DNA of 64,000 bases from Roseomonas gilardii subsp. gilardii (GTDB taxonomy: Bacteria > Pseudomonadota > Alphaproteobacteria > Acetobacterales > Acetobacteraceae): positions 3,154,501 to 3,218,500 of the forward strand of contig NZ_CP095554.1 of assembly GCF_023078375.1 (NCBI RefSeq), in the 5' to 3' direction. Under the pieces are notes generated by a model that was given only the letters and a program-made list of their open reading frames with translations, ran no database searches and was not told where the DNA came from. Below, piece by piece: positions 40,700 to 50,831 of the stretch. How positions within the stretch are numbered: the first letter of the stretch is position 1; each line of letters starts with the position of its first letter. Made by a program: the position numbers and the translations under genes.

Positions 40700-42094
40700 A
40701 TGCCTCCCCGCGCGAATTCCGCCGCTGCCCGCGACGCCGCCTATGTCCTGCATCCCAGCACCGAGCTCAAGGCGCAAAGCCAGAACGGCTCGCTGGTCAT
40801 CGATCGCGGCGAGGGCGTGCGCGTCTGGGACGAGAGCGGCAAGGAATACCTGGAGGCGGTCGCTGGCCTGTGGTGCGCCTCGCTGGGCTTCAGCAACGAC
40901 CGGCTGCGCGAGGCCGCGGACCGGCAGATGCGCAAGCTGCCCTACTATCACGGCTTCGGCGCCAAGTCGCATGAGCCGATGATCGAGCTGGCCGAGATGC
41001 TGGTGCAGCGCGCGCCCGTGCCGATGGGCCGCGCCTTCTTCGCCAATTCCGGCTCCGAGGCCAACGACACGGCCGTGAAGATGGTCTGGTACTACAACAA
41101 CGCCATCGGCCGCCCGCAGAAGAAGAAGATCATCTCCCGCCTGCGCGCCTATCACGGCATCACCGTCGCCGCCGCCTCGCTGACCGGCCTGCCGACGAAC
41201 CACAAGCTCTTCGACCTGCCGCTGCCGGGCTTCTTCCACGTCGCCACGCCGCACCACTACCACGGCGCCGAGCCGGGCGAGACCGAGGAAGCCTTCGCCT
41301 CCCGCCTCGTCGATGAGGTCGAGCAGCTGATCCTGCGCGAGGGGCCGGAGACGGTGGCGGCGATGTGGGCCGAGCCGGTGATGGGCGCCGGCGGCGTCGT
41401 CATCCCGCCGCGCACCTATTACGAGAAGCTGCAGGCCGTGCTGAAGAAGTACGACGTGCTCTTCGTCGCCGACGAGGTGATCTGCGGCTTCGGGCGCACC
41501 GGTTCCTACTGGGGCTCGCAGACCTTCGACCTGAAGCCGGACATCATCGTCTGCGCCAAGGCGCTCTCCTCCTCCTTCCTGCCGATCTCCGGCGTGCTGG
41601 TGACGCAGCAGGTCTTCGACGGGCTGGCGGAAGGCAGCGCCTCGGTCGGCGTCTTCGGCCATGGCTACACCTATTCCGGCCATCCGGTCTCGGCGGCGGT
41701 CGCGATCGAGACGCTGAAGATCTATGACGAGATGAACATGGTCGAGCATGCGCAGCGCGTCGGCGCGCATATGCAGGCCGAGTTGCGCCGCCGCTTCGGC
41801 GACCATCCGCTGGTGGGCGAGGTGCGCGGCATCGGCATGATCGGAGCGGTCGAGATCGTCGAGGACAAGGCCAGCCACCGGAACTTCGACGCGGGGAAGA
41901 AGCTGGGCTACCGCCTCGCCGCGCTCGGCGAGAAGGAAGGCGTGCTGACCCGTGCCCTGGGCAACGACACCATCGCCTTCTCCCCGCCGATCATCGCCAC
42001 CGAGGGCGAGGTGGACGAGATGCTGGAGCGGTTCTCCCGCGCGCTCGACAGCTTCACGGTCGAGTTGCGCCGCGAGAATCTGACGGTCGTTTGA
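40700..42094 (+). CDS. Class III aminotransferase (omega-transaminase type)
   Basis: The protein has 464 residues. The PLP Lys is Lys287 in 'IIVCAKALSSSFLPISG', and Asp258 in 'VLFVADEVICGFGRTG' contacts the pyridine nitrogen. 'FFANSGSEANDTAVKMVWYY' binds the phosphate. 'LPYYHGFGAKSHEP' is typical of pyruvate-dependent omega-transaminases acting on amines, beta-alanine or putrescine. Its stop overlaps the next gene's TTG start, an unexpected coupling to an O-antigen-ligase-like gene that may point to amino-sugar or glycan modification, or be chance. Confidence 0.92.
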   Translation: MPPRANSAAARDAAYVLHPSTELKAQSQNGSLVIDRGEGVRVWDESGKEYLEAVAGLWCASLGFSNDRLREAADRQMRKLPYYHGFGAKSHEPMIELAEMLVQRAPVPMGRAFFANSGSEANDTAVKMVWYYNNAIGRPQKKKIISRLRAYHGITVAAASLTGLPTNHKLFDLPLPGFFHVATPHHYHGAEPGETEEAFASRLVDEVEQLILREGPETVAAMWAEPVMGAGGVVIPPRTYYEKLQAVLKKYDVLFVADEVICGFGRTGSYWGSQTFDLKPDIIVCAKALSSSFLPISGVLVTQQVFDGLAEGSASVGVFGHGYTYSGHPVSAAVAIETLKIYDEMNMVEHAQRVGAHMQAELRRRFGDHPLVGEVRGIGMIGAVEIVEDKASHRNFDAGKKLGYRLAALGEKEGVLTRALGNDTIAFSPPIIATEGEVDEMLERFSRALDSFTVELRRENLTVV

Positions 42095-43335
42095 CCAGCC
42101 TCGCCTCCGTGGGCCTGTCGGGCCGGGCTCCCTGGAGGAGCCCGGCCTTTCCGCTTGCGGTGGGTGCGGCCATCGCCCCCGCCGTGGCCGTGCTGCAATC
42201 CAAGGCGATGGCGCCGATTGCCCTTGCCTGCCTGCTGCTGTCCATCCTCGCCGCCCGGCGCGCCCAGGGGCGCTGGCCGCTGCCCGGGGGCCTGCCCTTC
42301 GCGGCCGCCCTGGCCCTGGCCCTCTGGGGCGGGCTTTCCGCCCTCTGGGCCGTCGAGCCGCGCCAGAGCCTGACCACCGCTGCGCAGTTCGGCGGCATCG
42401 TCCTGCTGGCCGCCGCCGCGGCGCGCGGGGTGGCGGAGGAGGATTCGCGCCCGCTCGCGCTCTGCCTCTTCTGGGGCGTGCTGGCCGGGCTGGCCCTGGC
42501 CACGATCGACAACCTCACCGGCAACAGCATCCGCATGGGCATCCGTGGCCTGCATGTCTGGTCGCCGGAGATCACCTTCGGACTGAAGCCCGCGGCCTCG
42601 GTCATGGCGTTGCTGCTGCCGCTGCTACCGGCCGCCCCCCTGCCCCGCGCCGCGCGGATCGGGGGCACCGTGCTGGGCGCCGTCGCCCTGCTCGCCCTGC
42701 CGGGGGATACGGCGCGCATCGCCGGGCTGCTGGGCCTCGCCGTGGCCGGGTGCTTCGCCTGGATGCCCGCGCGCCCGGCCCGGACCCTCGCCACCGCCGG
42801 CGTGGCGGCGGTGGTGCTGCTGGCCCCGATGGCGACCGCGCTGCTCGCCCGGCCGGACATCGCCACGCATCTGCCGCTTTCCGCCGTGCACCGGGTGCTG
42901 ATCTGGGATTTCGCGCGCGGCCGCGCGGCCGAGCGCCCCTGGCTGGGCTGGGGCATGGAAGCCAGCCGCGCCATCCCCGGCGGCCGCGACAACTTCCCCG
43001 AGGAGAACCTTGCCCGGCTGGGCATGACCGGCCCCGAGGCGCGCGCCTTCTTCGACCGCCCCGGCGTGGAGGCGCTGCCGCTGCATCCGCACAACGCGCC
43101 GCTCCAACTGCGCCTGGAACTGGGCTGGCCGGGGCTGCTGCTCTGCGCCGGGATCTGGGCGGCGCTGGCCTTCCGGGCGCCGGGGCCGCTGGCGCTGGGC
43201 GTCCTGGCTTCCGCCCTGGTGACTTTCCTCTTCTCCTATGGCGCCTGGCAGCCCTGGTGGGTGGCCAGCCAGGCCATCGCCATCGCCATGGTCTCGGGCC
43301 TCGGCCTGGGCCGCACTTCGGGGCGGCAGCCGTGA
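42091..43335 (+). CDS. O-antigen ligase/polymerase-like membrane protein
   Basis: The protein has 414 residues from TTG 42091 (TTGA overlap with the transaminase stop). About ten hydrophobic helices are broken by a periplasmic loop around residues 270-335 with 'RPWLGWGMEASRAIPGG' and 'LPLHPHNAPLQLRLELGWPG', the Wzy/WaaL-type pattern in which a conserved His sits in 'HPHNAPLQ'. Such proteins ligate or polymerise undecaprenyl-linked glycans at the periplasmic face. Its stop overlaps the DUF115-like gene start, so both probably serve surface glycans. Confidence 0.85.
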   Translation: MTSLASVGLSGRAPWRSPAFPLAVGAAIAPAVAVLQSKAMAPIALACLLLSILAARRAQGRWPLPGGLPFAAALALALWGGLSALWAVEPRQSLTTAAQFGGIVLLAAAAARGVAEEDSRPLALCLFWGVLAGLALATIDNLTGNSIRMGIRGLHVWSPEITFGLKPAASVMALLLPLLPAAPLPRAARIGGTVLGAVALLALPGDTARIAGLLGLAVAGCFAWMPARPARTLATAGVAAVVLLAPMATALLARPDIATHLPLSAVHRVLIWDFARGRAAERPWLGWGMEASRAIPGGRDNFPEENLARLGMTGPEARAFFDRPGVEALPLHPHNAPLQLRLELGWPGLLLCAGIWAALAFRAPGPLALGVLASALVTFLFSYGAWQPWWVASQAIAIAMVSGLGLGRTSGRQP

Positions 43336-44546
43336 GCCGGGTCGAGGGGCTGAACATCCGCCACAGCCCGGCCTCCGGCCTGTTGCAGATCGGCCTGCGG
43401 CTGGCCGGCCCGCTGCCGTCCGGAGCGGTGCAGGGGCAGTTGCGTGGCCTGCCGCCTTTGGCCAATGCCGCCGTGGAGATCTTCCCCGCCCCCGGTGGCG
43501 AGACGAGGATCGAGGCCACGGCGGTGCTGCCGCCGGGGCTGGGGCCGGAATCCGTGCGACTCCTGCTTTCCAGCGATGAGGAGCCGCTGCTCTCCCTGAC
43601 GCCCCTGCCGGCGACGCCGGAACGGGCCGGGCTCGCCACGCTGGAGCCGATGGAGGGCGGCGGTGCCGTCGTGCGGGCCTGGGCCGAACCCGGCCTTCGC
43701 CCCGGGCTGTGGGCGGATCACCGGGCGGAACCGCTCCGGCCGGCGGGCGGCGGCCTCTGGCAGGCCCGCCTGCCAGAGGCGCCGGTGAGGCTCGCCGTCA
43801 CGCTGGGGCCGGACCGTGGGCTGGTCACCAACCCGCTTTCCGCCTGGCTGGCGCCCCATCCAGGATCGGACCCGCGCCTGGACACCCTGCGCGGCCGCCA
43901 TGCCGGGCAGGTCGCCTGGCTGATCGGCAATGGCCCTTCCGTGCGGCCGGAGGAGTTGGACCGGCTCCAGGGCCGGCTGACCGTCGCCTTCAACCGCTTC
44001 CATCTCGCCCGCGACAGCATGCTCTTCCGCCCGACCTATACGCTGAGCGGCGATGGGCAGGTGATCGGCGATTTCGGCGCGGAGATCGTCGGGGAAGCCG
44101 GCGGCCCTGTCTTCCTGGCGGCCGAAACGCGGCCGGACCTGCCCGGCGACTGGATCTGGCTGCGTCAGGCCGCCGTCTGGCCGACCCTCTTCTCGCTCGA
44201 TCCACGGCGGGTGGTGGGGGCCGGCGGCTCCTCGCTCTTCGCCGCCTTCCAACTCCTCTGGTGGATGGGGGTCCGCCGCTTCGTGATCTACGGGGCCGAT
44301 TTCCACTTCGAGGGCGCGGAGCCCGGCGGGGATGGCCTCGCCCATGCCGAGGGCAACCACTTCATCCCTGGCTATCGCGGCGGCAAGGGCTGGATTCCGC
44401 CCGCCTGGCGCGACATCTGCACGGGCTTCCTGCTGGCCCGCCATCTGGCGGAGGCGGAAGGTGGCTGGGTCCGCAACGCCACGCATGGTGGCCAGCTGGA
44501 GATCTTTCCCCGCACCTGCTTCGAGGATGCGCTGCGCCTGCGCTGA
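43332..44546 (+). CDS. DUF115 (6-hydroxymethylpterin-pyrophosphokinase MptE-like) domain protein
   Basis: The protein has 404 residues from GTG 43332, overlapping the preceding stop (GTGA). Residues 1-180 are a beta-rich unknown part. Residues about 190-400 carry the DUF115 core: 'VAWLIGNGPSVRPEELDRLQ', 'VAFNRFHLA' and 'FVIYGADFHFEG'. Related domains occur in Maf flagellin glycosylation proteins and in archaeal MptE. It is paralogous in this core to the protein at 53251-54441. A role in glycan transfer or sugar phosphate chemistry is plausible, unproven. Confidence 0.75.
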   Translation: MSRVEGLNIRHSPASGLLQIGLRLAGPLPSGAVQGQLRGLPPLANAAVEIFPAPGGETRIEATAVLPPGLGPESVRLLLSSDEEPLLSLTPLPATPERAGLATLEPMEGGGAVVRAWAEPGLRPGLWADHRAEPLRPAGGGLWQARLPEAPVRLAVTLGPDRGLVTNPLSAWLAPHPGSDPRLDTLRGRHAGQVAWLIGNGPSVRPEELDRLQGRLTVAFNRFHLARDSMLFRPTYTLSGDGQVIGDFGAEIVGEAGGPVFLAAETRPDLPGDWIWLRQAAVWPTLFSLDPRRVVGAGGSSLFAAFQLLWWMGVRRFVIYGADFHFEGAEPGGDGLAHAEGNHFIPGYRGGKGWIPPAWRDICTGFLLARHLAEAEGGWVRNATHGGQLEIFPRTCFEDALRLR

Positions 44547-44584
44547 GCCAGGCCCGGGAAAGCCTGGGGGTCCGCCGGACGGTA

Positions 44585-45934
<1,350 letters not shown>

Positions 45935-46139
45935 GGAAACTCCGGCCTTCCCCAGTCGAATGGTTGCATTTCATACGGCATTTGCAACTTTCCTGCAGCA
46001 GCTTTTCGCCGCCTCCCCCGGCCGGAGTTTTCGGTCCGCTACCGGGTGGGCCGTGACGAAGCTCTCGCCATGGCGTTGAGGCCATGCAGCGGCCGCGCCG
46101 CGGAGGACCAGACCGTCAGAGGGCCCGAGAGGAAGCGAG

Positions 46140-46841
46140 ATGAGCAACGGCATGAAGTCCACCCCGGCCATCCTGGATATCCTGGCGAGGCGACATGGCT
46201 TCAGCATGGAGGCGGCACAGGAGGCCCACCGCGCCCTTCGCGCCGGCAAGGGGCGGCAGGCACAGTTCAACCACCCCGAGCTCGGCGGCATGGGCCAATG
46301 GGCTGGGGACGGCATGGTCATGATCGGCGACATGTTCAACGGCGCGCTCAAGATCAGGGTCGATGCCCTGCTCGGCGACCTCGCGGCCAGGATGCGGGAC
46401 ATGCCGGCGGAGGACCAGCCGGAGGCCGCCCTGCCGGAAGGATCGGGCCGGAGCTGGTGGCCGGAGGGACTCGGCACGCCCGCCACCAGCGGGGCGCAGG
46501 ACGGGCAGCGCTATGCCTGGTTCCCCGAGGCACGCCGCCTTGCCATCGAGGAGGCCGGGGCGGTCACCCTCTACGACACCGGCGAGCACCGGATCGGCGG
46601 CGTGTCGCAATCCCAGTCCGGCAGTGGATCCGGGCAGATGCGCTTCAGCAGCCAGCATGGCGAGCTGCGCCTGTCGGAGCTTCCGCTCGCCCCGAGGCCA
46701 GGCAGCGCGGCCGGCGCGCCGGAAGGAGCGGCGGATGGGCCGCTTTCCTCCCTGGAGCGCCTGGGCAGGCTCTACCAGCAGGGCCTACTGACCGAAGAGG
46801 AGTTCCGCGACAGCAAGGCGGCACTGCTGCGCCGCCTCTGA
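46140..46841 (+). CDS. Hypothetical protein with C-terminal SHOCT domain
   Basis: The protein has 233 residues from ATG 46140. The N-terminal half is helical with a Gly/Met-rich stretch ('GMGQWAGDGMVMIGDMFNG'). The middle is a small beta region ('AWFPEARRLAIEEAG'). The last 30 residues form SHOCT, 'RLGRLYQQGLLTEEEFRDSK', a short C-terminal helix pair thought to mediate oligomerisation or lipid contact. No signal peptide is present. It stands alone, with a hairpin separating it from the convergent hydantoinase genes. The function is unknown. Confidence 0.8.
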   Translation: MSNGMKSTPAILDILARRHGFSMEAAQEAHRALRAGKGRQAQFNHPELGGMGQWAGDGMVMIGDMFNGALKIRVDALLGDLAARMRDMPAEDQPEAALPEGSGRSWWPEGLGTPATSGAQDGQRYAWFPEARRLAIEEAGAVTLYDTGEHRIGGVSQSQSGSGSGQMRFSSQHGELRLSELPLAPRPGSAAGAPEGAADGPLSSLERLGRLYQQGLLTEEEFRDSKAALLRRL

Positions 46842-46844
46842 TGC

Positions 46845-46866
46845 GGGCCGGGGGCCACCCCGGCCC
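46845..46866. terminator. Hairpin between convergent genes
   Basis: GGGCCGGGG (46845-46853) pairs perfectly with CCCCGGCCC (46858-46866) around a GCCA loop in the 32-base gap between two convergent genes. The T tract is poor in both directions, so it is at best a weak bidirectional terminator. Confidence 0.4.
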
Positions 46867-46873
46867 TTCCGCC

Positions 46874-48523
46874 TCAGCGGCGCGTCACCAGCCCGTCCGC
46901 GATGTCGCGCTCCATCAGTGCCGGATCGCGCTCGGCCGGATCGCCCATGCCACCGCCGCCCGGCAGCTTGAGCAGCAGGCGGCGCCCCGCCGGGATGACC
47001 TGATAGCCCTTGGGCCGCAGCACCGTGCCGTCGTCCAGCCCGACCCAGCCCGGCGCGCCGTCCTGCCCGCCGTCGCGGCCCTTGGGCGCATTCTCCACGC
47101 GGTCGAAGATGGCGTTCACCGCGAACTCGGCCTCGCCCTTCGTGCCGATCTCCATGACCTGCCCCATGCCGCCGCGGGTGCGGCCGGCACCGCCGGAATC
47201 CGGGCGCAGCTCCTTCTTCCAGAAGATCACCGGGGCGACGTTCTCGGTCGCCTCCACCGGCATGGTCCGCACGCCGGAGGGGAAGGCGATGCCGTCCAAC
47301 CCGTCCCGCTTCGGACGGGCGCCGGTGCCGCCGGAATTGAAGGTGATGATCTCGAAATCCGGCAAGGCGGCATTCTGTCCGCTCACCTCGGAGCCACCGC
47401 GCAGCGGCGGGTTCCACAGCGCCGAGGCGCCCTCCGCCGTCACCCGGTCCGGCACCGCCTGGTGCAGGCAGCCCATCATCAGGTCGGGCAGGAGCTGCCC
47501 GATGATGTGCCGCACCGCCACCGGATAGGGGCGCGGCGCGTTCAGGATGCAGCCCTCGGGGATCACCATGCGGAAGGGCAGAAGGCTGGCCCAGTTGTTC
47601 GGGATCTCCGGCGCCACGACGCATTTGATGCCAAAGCAGGCATAGGCGCGGCAATAGGCGGCCGGCACGTTGATGGCGCGCCCCGAGAGCCCCGAGGTGC
47701 CCTCGTAGTCCACCGCGATATGGTCGCCCGCGATGGTCATGGCCGCGCGCAGTTCGACCGGCGCCTCGTAGCCGTCGGAGCGGATCGAAGCCCGGTAGGT
47801 GCCCCGCGGCAACTTCGCGATCTCCGCCAGCGTGGCGCGCAGGCTGCTGTCGAAGATGAAGCCGGCGAGGTCGTCCAGGCCCTCCATCGCGAACTCGTCC
47901 ATCATCTCGACGAGGCGCCGCACGCCGGCATCGTTGCAGGCGCAGAGGGAATAGACGTCGCCCTCCAGTTCCGCCGGGGTGCGGGTGCCGGCGCGCAGGA
48001 TGTCGAAGAAGGTCTCGTTCGCCCTGCCCTGGTCGAAGCACTTCACGATGGGGATGTAGATCCCCTCCTCGAAGACCGAGCGCGCCTCCGGCCCCATGCC
48101 GCGCCCGCCGACATCGATGACATGCGCGGTGTTGGCGAAGAGGCCGACGATCCTGCCATTGCGGAAGGCGGGCGTGACCACCGTCAGGTCGTGCAGGTGC
48201 CCCGTGCCCAGCCAGGGATCGTTGGTGATGTAGTGGTCGCCCTCCTTCATGGTCTCGACCGGGAACTTCGCGAGGAAATGCCCGACGCTTTCCATCATGG
48301 AGTTCACATGCCCCGGCGTGCCGGTCACGGCCTGGGCCAGCATGCGCCCCTGCAGGTCAAAGATGCCGGCGGACAGGTCGCCCGCCTCCCGCACCGTGGT
48401 GCTGAAGGCGGTGCGGATCATGGTCTGCGCCTGTTCCTCCACCACGGCGATCAGGCGGTTCCACTGGATCTGCCGCTGGATCGCGGCGAGGGGGTTCGCC
48501 GCGGCCTTCTGCACGTCGTCCAT
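46874..48523 (-). CDS. hyuB: Hydantoinase B / oxoprolinase family protein
   Basis: The protein has 549 residues, full length for HyuB. The family sequence includes 'RTAFSTTVREAGDLSAGIFD', 'ITNDPWLGTGHLHDLTVVTP' and the Gly-rich end 'LLLKLPGGGGMGDPAERDP'. Together with HyuA it forms an ATP-dependent cyclic-amide hydrolase or acetone-carboxylase-like enzyme; the exact substrate (hydantoins, 5-oxoproline) is open. The ATG at 48523 overlaps the last base of the hyuA stop, so subunits are made together. Confidence 0.92.
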   Translation of the reverse strand: MDDVQKAAANPLAAIQRQIQWNRLIAVVEEQAQTMIRTAFSTTVREAGDLSAGIFDLQGRMLAQAVTGTPGHVNSMMESVGHFLAKFPVETMKEGDHYITNDPWLGTGHLHDLTVVTPAFRNGRIVGLFANTAHVIDVGGRGMGPEARSVFEEGIYIPIVKCFDQGRANETFFDILRAGTRTPAELEGDVYSLCACNDAGVRRLVEMMDEFAMEGLDDLAGFIFDSSLRATLAEIAKLPRGTYRASIRSDGYEAPVELRAAMTIAGDHIAVDYEGTSGLSGRAINVPAAYCRAYACFGIKCVVAPEIPNNWASLLPFRMVIPEGCILNAPRPYPVAVRHIIGQLLPDLMMGCLHQAVPDRVTAEGASALWNPPLRGGSEVSGQNAALPDFEIITFNSGGTGARPKRDGLDGIAFPSGVRTMPVEATENVAPVIFWKKELRPDSGGAGRTRGGMGQVMEIGTKGEAEFAVNAIFDRVENAPKGRDGGQDGAPGWVGLDDGTVLRPKGYQVIPAGRRLLLKLPGGGGMGDPAERDPALMERDIADGLVTRR

Positions 48524-50613
48524 CACGCGACCTCCCGGTTCAGTTCCAGATAGCCCAGCCCGTCCATGGCACAGCTCCAGCCCGGGCCGACCAGGGTGCT
48601 CGTCTCCGCCTCGGCGACGATGCAGGGCCCCTGCACCACCGCGCCGGGCGGGAAGGCCGCGCGGTCGTAGACCTGCCAGTCCGTGGCCTCGCCCGTCACC
48701 GTGTCGCACACCTTCTGCGTCCGCACCGGCCGGGGCGCCGGGGCCTTCGCGGCGGCCGCCACCGGGGCAGCCTTGTCGGTGAGGGTGGCAACGGTGAGCG
48801 CGAAGCTCAGGATCTCCACATCCGAGCCCGGCACCGGCCGGTCGTAGAAGCGGGCGTATTCGCTGTCATAGGCGGCGCGGATCGCGGCGATGTCGCCCTC
48901 CACCAGCGGCCGCGCGGGCAGTTCCACGGCGATCTCATGCCCCTGGCCGACATAGCGCATATAGGCGATGCGCTTCTCCTCCGTGGGCCGGCCGAAGGCG
49001 CCCGGCGCCACCATGGCGCTGGCCTCGCGCGACATCTCCTCCAGCAGCCCGTTCACCGCGGCGAGGTTGAAGGTCGCGAAGCGCTGGTAGAGCGAGCGCA
49101 CGACCTCATAGCCCACGGGCGCCCGCAGGAAGCCGATGGCGGAGCCGACGCCGGCGCCCGAGGGCACCAGCATCCGGCGGATGCCGATCTTCTCCGCGAC
49201 ACGGTAGCCATGCACCGGCCCGCCGCCGCCGAAGGCGATCATGGCGCAGCCGTCGAAGCTCGTGCCTGCCTCGATGGCATGGACACGGGCCGCGTTGGCC
49301 ATGTTCTCGTCCACCATCTCGATCACGCCCAGCGCCGCCATTTCCGGCGACAGGCCGAGCGGGCCGGCCACATGCGCCTCCAGCGCCGCCGCCGACTTCT
49401 CCGGATGCAGCGTCAGGCTGCCGCCCGCGAAGCTGGCGGGGTCGTAGCGGCCGAGCATCAGGTTGCTGTCCGTCACCGCGGGCCGCTCCCCGCCGCGCCC
49501 GTAGCAGGCCGGGCCCGGATCGGCACCCGCGCTTTCCGGCCCGACCTGGATCAGGCCGAGGCTGTCGATGCTGGCGAGCGAGCCGCCGCCGGCGCCGATC
49601 TCCACCATCTCCAGCACGGGGATGCGCAGCGGCAGGCCGGAGCCTTTCTTGAAGCGGCCGACGCGCGCCACCTCGAAGCTCCGGCTGGCATGGGGCGCGT
49701 AATCCTCGATCAGGCAGACCTTCGCCGTGGTGCCGCCCATATCGAAGGAGAGCACCTTCGGCAGCCCGCGCTGCCGCGCCACATGGGCGGAGAAGATCGC
49801 CCCGCCCGCCGGGCCGGATTCCACCAGCCGGATCGGGAAGCGCGAGGCGGTCTCGAAGGTGGTGAGCCCGCCGCCCGAGAGCATCATGAAGAGCGGCGCG
49901 GAGAGCCCCATCTCCCGCAGCCCGACCTGCAGCCGCGCGAGGTAGCGCGCCATCAGCGGCTGCACATAGGCATTGGCGACGGTGGTGGAGAAGCGCTCCC
50001 ACTCCCGCATTTCCGGGCTGACCTCGGAAGACAGCGAAACCGAAAGCTCCGGCCAGAGGTCGCGCACGATGGTGGCGGCGCGGCGCTCGTGCTCCGGGTT
50101 GACGAAGCTGTGCAGGAAGCCGATCGCCAGCGCCTCGACACCCTGTTCCCGCATCACCGCGACCTGGGCGCGCACGGCGTCCTCGTCCAACGGCAGCAGC
50201 ACCTGGCCGCGATGGTCCAGCCGCTCCGGCACCGGCAGGCGCAGGCGGCGCGGCACCAGCGGCTCCGGCAGGGCGATGTTCAGGTCGTACTGGTCGTAGC
50301 GGCTTTCATTGCCCAGGGCGAGCACGTCGCGGAAGCCCTCGGTGGTCAGCAGCGCGGTCTTCGCGCCCTTGCGCTCGATCACCGCATTGGTGGCCAGCGT
50401 CGTGCCGTGTACCAGCAGCGACACCTCGGAGGCGGCGAGCCCGGCCTTGGCCAGCACCGCGCGCACGCCTTCCAGCAGCCCCTTCTCCGGCGCCGCCGGG
50501 GTGGTCAGCACCTTGGCCGTCCAGCGCTCCGTGCCGGCCTCCGTGACCCGTTCCACGGCGAGGTCGGTGAAGGTGCCGCCGATATCGGCGGCCAGGCGGA
50601 TATCGGCGCTCAT
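48523..50613 (-). CDS. hyuA: Hydantoinase A / oxoprolinase family protein
   Basis: The protein has 696 residues. The ATP-binding phosphate-1 motif is 'RLAADIGGTFTDLAVERV', the second nucleotide motif 'VLSFDMGGTTAKVCLIEDYA' and the C-terminal one 'MIAFGGGGPVHGYRVAEKIG', an actin/ASKHA fold. 'LLVHGTTLATNAVIERKGAK' is the hydantoinase_A signature. It phosphorylates the substrate amide so that the partner B subunit can complete hydrolysis. It is first gene of the hyuAB pair. No hydantoin permease lies beside them. Confidence 0.93.
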   Translation of the reverse strand: MSADIRLAADIGGTFTDLAVERVTEAGTERWTAKVLTTPAAPEKGLLEGVRAVLAKAGLAASEVSLLVHGTTLATNAVIERKGAKTALLTTEGFRDVLALGNESRYDQYDLNIALPEPLVPRRLRLPVPERLDHRGQVLLPLDEDAVRAQVAVMREQGVEALAIGFLHSFVNPEHERRAATIVRDLWPELSVSLSSEVSPEMREWERFSTTVANAYVQPLMARYLARLQVGLREMGLSAPLFMMLSGGGLTTFETASRFPIRLVESGPAGGAIFSAHVARQRGLPKVLSFDMGGTTAKVCLIEDYAPHASRSFEVARVGRFKKGSGLPLRIPVLEMVEIGAGGGSLASIDSLGLIQVGPESAGADPGPACYGRGGERPAVTDSNLMLGRYDPASFAGGSLTLHPEKSAAALEAHVAGPLGLSPEMAALGVIEMVDENMANAARVHAIEAGTSFDGCAMIAFGGGGPVHGYRVAEKIGIRRMLVPSGAGVGSAIGFLRAPVGYEVVRSLYQRFATFNLAAVNGLLEEMSREASAMVAPGAFGRPTEEKRIAYMRYVGQGHEIAVELPARPLVEGDIAAIRAAYDSEYARFYDRPVPGSDVEILSFALTVATLTDKAAPVAAAAKAPAPRPVRTQKVCDTVTGEATDWQVYDRAAFPPGAVVQGPCIVAEAETSTLVGPGWSCAMDGLGYLELNREVA

Positions 50614-50831
50614 CGGTCTGCTTCCGCCGGGGGAAAGGCTTGCGGCGCAAGGAGGCGCTGCGGCATCGGTGTCACTCCACGGTTCAGGCCGCGCAAGGGG
50701 CAGAGCCTAGCCCCCGGCGCGTGGTGCGGATGTCGCCAGCAAGGAACGTGCCGGGCATCCGCCGATCCTGCGCCCGGGTTCTCCGCGCGAAAAGCCTCCC
50801 CCGCTCCCTGACCGCCTCCGGGCGGAGCCGC

